The translations under genes were made by a program, and so were the position numbers. The notes beneath the pieces are model-generated. The model had not been told where the DNA came from, did not search any database, and was given only the letters and a program-made list of their open reading frames with translations. Below are positions 61,774 to 64,000 of a stretch of DNA of 64,000 bases, piece after piece (the first letter of the stretch is position 1; each line of letters opens with the position of its first letter). This stretch comes from Rhynchopus sp. YZ270_cl-10 (taxonomy: Eukaryota; Euglenozoa; Diplonemea; Diplonemida; Diplonemidae), in the NCBI GenBank assembly GCA_964035575.1, contig OZ037842.1, forward strand, positions 1,550,001 to 1,614,000. Direction: 5' to 3'.

Positions 61774-62603
61774 TAGTAAAAAAACGAAAATTTCGGGGTT
61801 TTTGGCATTTCGCCACGATCAGGAAAAAACGATGGCGATAGCGAACGCCCTGGAGCTGCGTAATCCCTGCGCGCGAAGCGCAGAAAATTTTTTTTTGAGC
61901 CACCTTTTCCGTTTCTTTTTTTTTTCTTCTGAGCTAGAACCCTGTATGAAACAACTTCACTTTTTTTTTTTTATTTTCTTCGTCATATTTGGGGTTCTCC
62001 TTTGCTCCTACTATGGAAAAACTGATGTGACTGCCACTTCTGTTCGAACTCGAGACCCATCGGTCTCTGGAAGAGAAGAGAATACGATGCGTTGTTCTGT
62101 GCACCTTTCCCCCCCAACAGTGCACCCTCACCCACCCCCTCTCCTCCCTCCTCTTTTCACAAAGTTGTTTTTTTCGTATCATCGCCTCACATTGCAAAAG
62201 GGGGTATCACAACCCCCCTTCAGGCAAATGCGGGGGGAAGGTGGCTTGCTGGTGATTATTTATTTGTTTATTGTTTTGTCAAAAAAAATCCCACACCGCC
62301 GTTAGGCCGCACATTAAAACATGCAGGAAAAGAGAGGAAAAAAAAGAGGACGTTTTTTTTTCTTCTTGCATCCGTTATGTAGATTCACATGAATCACTAC
62401 TATTTTTTATTGAGACGTTTTTCACTTTTTGAAGTTCCTAGTTGCGTTCATTGTATTGCATCAGATGCAAACGAACATCATCTTATTCCAGAAGGCGCCA
62501 CTGAGGGGGTTCATTCCTTAACCAAAGCACCCTCTCTCACCTCAATTTGTCACATCCATACGTTCTCACCTCTTCCTCAGATATTACACACACAAAAAAC
62601 AGA

Positions 62604-64000
62604 ATGGCGTTCTCAGCATGGTTCGGCGTCAGCGTGGTAGGTGTCTTCACGACACTGAAGACATATTTGTGGTGTTTGCTGGTGACACTGTGGAGGATTT
62701 TGCTTCATGAGATCGAGGTTGTGTGGGAATGTGTACGCCCAAAGCGGACGTTTGTTGTGCCGACTGAGAGTGGCAAGGTGCGTGGGTACAAACGTGGTAC
62801 TGCATTGGTGTGCAGAGGTATCCCGTACGCGGACTCCGTGGAAGGTGCTTACCGGTGGAAGGCACCACGCCCTCCACAGCCTTGGAAAGATGTGCGCGAC
62901 TGCAAGAACTTCTCGCCGTGCTTCCCACAGGACCAGACCGGCATGGTGACGTCGTCCTTCTCACTCACGCGCTGTGTGCTCATGGGCATTGCAAAGGGCT
63001 TCCTCCGCATCACCGGCCTCGTACGCAACCACAAAGGCTCCGAAAAAGATGCCCTCACAATCAACGTCTGCTCCCCCTTCAACCACGTCCAGATGACCAA
63101 CAGCGTCAACCCTCCCGCACAGCTTCCCGTTCTCGTTTTTGTACACGGAGGTGGTTTTTACCTAGGCTCTGGTGGGGCGCCCTTCTACAAAGGCAATGAA
63201 ATGACCGAAAAAAACTGTGTTCTAGTAACAATGAACTACCGTCTCGGTGTGGTCGGGTTTTTGAATGTTCCTGGATGTGACACAAACCGGGGGCATCTTG
63301 ATCAGCTCTGTGCTCTGCAGTGGGTGCATGATAACATTGCAAACTTTGGTGGTGACAAGAACAATGTCACTATTTTCGGTGAGTCCGCAGGCGGCATGTC
63401 GTGCGCAAACCTGATGGGGTCACCCCTGCGGAAGACACCCGAAGGGAAGCAGCTCTTTAGGAAGGTCATCTGCATGAGCGGTGCTGCACACAACGTGCAT
63501 TCCCTGCAACGCTCTGAGGAGATCTTCGAAGAGGTCCTGGGCAACCTTCCCAAGGGGAGCACCCGCGAGAGCCTGGACACTGTGCCCTACTCTGTCCTCC
63601 ACTCTGCCATGATGAAGTTCATTTGGAAGCACCGTCGTGCATATGACACCAACCGCGCTGCCGACGTCATCGGCCTGGGCCCGCACATTGACAACCTGGT
63701 GCTTCCCAAACACCCACTGCAGGCGGTGAAGGACGGCGATGCGAATGATCTGATGCTTCTCGCCGGCACCACCAAGCATGAGTACACTCTGTTCACCTCC
63801 TTTCTCCAGCCGCACCGTCCTTTAACTTCGATGCTTCCCGATCGCTTGGAGTCGTGGATGAGCAACACTGCGACATACAACTGTGCACACGACATCTCCG
63901 AAACGAAGCAGCGCCTCCTTGCTGCGTACCTCACATCCGACTATTCGAAGACCTTCCCCGGGTTCACTTACCACAAGGAATACAACGCGGCGGTGACCGA
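62604..64000 (+). CDS. type B carboxylesterase, membrane-anchored paralogue (3' end outside window)
   Basis: ATG 62604 opens a frame that stays open to the right edge (465 codons). A hydrophobic N-terminal anchor (SVVGVFTTLKTYLWCLLVTL) is followed by the family signature: RGIPYADSVEGAYRWKAP, EKDALTINVCSP, VFVHGGGFYLGSG, and VTIFGESAGGM with Ser261; a likely acid lies in GTTKHEYTLF. The histidine motif lies beyond the window. Compared with the 51885 gene it has a true N-terminal signal anchor and the classical HGGGF oxyanion loop (HGGFY in the other). It should be an ER or secretory-pathway ester hydrolase. Both genes keep the same orientation. Confidence 0.88.
   Translation, partial: MAFSAWFGVSVVGVFTTLKTYLWCLLVTLWRILLHEIEVVWECVRPKRTFVVPTESGKVRGYKRGTALVCRGIPYADSVEGAYRWKAPRPPQPWKDVRDCKNFSPCFPQDQTGMVTSSFSLTRCVLMGIAKGFLRITGLVRNHKGSEKDALTINVCSPFNHVQMTNSVNPPAQLPVLVFVHGGGFYLGSGGAPFYKGNEMTEKNCVLVTMNYRLGVVGFLNVPGCDTNRGHLDQLCALQWVHDNIANFGGDKNNVTIFGESAGGMSCANLMGSPLRKTPEGKQLFRKVICMSGAAHNVHSLQRSEEIFEEVLGNLPKGSTRESLDTVPYSVLHSAMMKFIWKHRRAYDTNRAADVIGLGPHIDNLVLPKHPLQAVKDGDANDLMLLAGTTKHEYTLFTSFLQPHRPLTSMLPDRLESWMSNTATYNCAHDISETKQRLLAAYLTSDYSKTFPGFTYHKEYNAAVT

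Larger units (their letters stand above)
60272..61944. mobile_element. 1.67-kb hAT-like DNA transposon remnant
   Basis: The left end CAGGGTCCTAGCTCAGTAG and the right end CTTCTGAGCTAGAACCCTG are inverse copies at 17 of 19 positions. The direct repeat TATGAAA flanks the element (60265-60271 and 61945-61951). CAGGG ends with 7-8 bp duplications suggest hAT. Further inward, ACGGAAAAGGTGG is also inverted at the two ends. The interior has CCATACGT repeats, two copies of a CGTGGCTTCGCCAG string and a GC palindrome. No transposase domain is recognised. Confidence 0.75.
53613..62603. other. 9-kb repeat-rich spacer between two carboxylesterase genes
   Basis: No intact gene is seen. The spacer is composed of module copies (54203, 54405, 55763, 58560, 59314, 59348, 60161), two abutting Tc1/mariner-like elements (54738-55606), a 2.3-kb element with satellite (56183-58487) and an hAT-like element (60272-61944). 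The remaining sequence is AT-rich with long T runs. Confidence 0.6.

Noticed and set aside
62040-62075. GTTCGAACTCGAGACC looked like a tRNA T-arm
   Set aside because: No acceptor stem, D-arm or anticodon arm can be folded around it on either strand.

Overview
This window looks like nuclear DNA of a unicellular eukaryote. The coding sequence is GC-balanced and lies between AT-rich spacers full of homopolymer runs. Several genes carry short spliceosomal introns, and TAA, TAG and TGA all end genes, so the code is standard. The 17 introns I could place by reading frame run from 41 to 364 bp. Thirteen start with GTATG and 16 end in ACAG. That tight pair of splice sites, without a pyrimidine tract at the acceptor, recalls parabasalids and diplomonads. 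A metamonad or other excavate-like flagellate is therefore my best guess, but it is only an inference.

Layout. Every intact gene lies on the + strand. In order they are: a very large helical protein of unknown function, cut by the left edge (1-5072); a CDK5RAP3-like UFMylation adaptor (6933-8169); a frameshifted minus-strand gene remnant (8270-9095); a six-exon coiled-coil protein with a KH-like fold (9387-12500); a type I membrane protein with six Cys-rich modules (14545-17696); a D-amino-acid dehydrogenase-like flavoprotein (19672-21282); a 1257-residue coiled-coil/disordered protein (21800-25573); a six-span membrane protein with a degenerate nucleotide cyclase domain (26227-27942); a TPR protein (28244-30188); a small Sfi1-like protein (30746-31456); a ubiquitin-like plus DUF4116-repeat protein (32153-35101); two further type I membrane proteins (35793-37304 and 40205-41353); a tandem pair of Cys-rich secreted proteins with identical sequence (45688-46647 and 47348-48307); a family 2 sulfotransferase (48871-50733); and two type B carboxylesterases (51885-53612, and 62604 to the right edge).

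Spacers. The intergenic DNA is seeded with short modular repeats of 30-70 bp. One class (A and B) folds as a hairpin with a constant GAGAG-type loop, constant outer arms, a 2-nt bulge on the 3' side and swapped, compensating inner stems. A T-run usually follows. Another class (D to G) ends in poly(A). Several hairpins sit just downstream of stop codons, and modules recur in the same order. This modular system is the most interesting feature of the window. From 37 kb onward the spacers also hold DNA-transposon-like elements: two hAT-like elements with 7-8 bp target duplications, two abutting Tc1/mariner-like elements that share a TA, and a 2.3-kb element with 5-bp target duplications that carries about 1.2 kb of heptamer satellite and a gene fragment.

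The genes do not form one obvious pathway. Secretory, cell-surface and Golgi functions are prominent (four membrane or secreted ectodomain types, a sulfotransferase, esterases), alongside cytoskeletal-type coiled-coil proteins. No tRNA, rRNA, CRISPR array or clear viral element was recognised.
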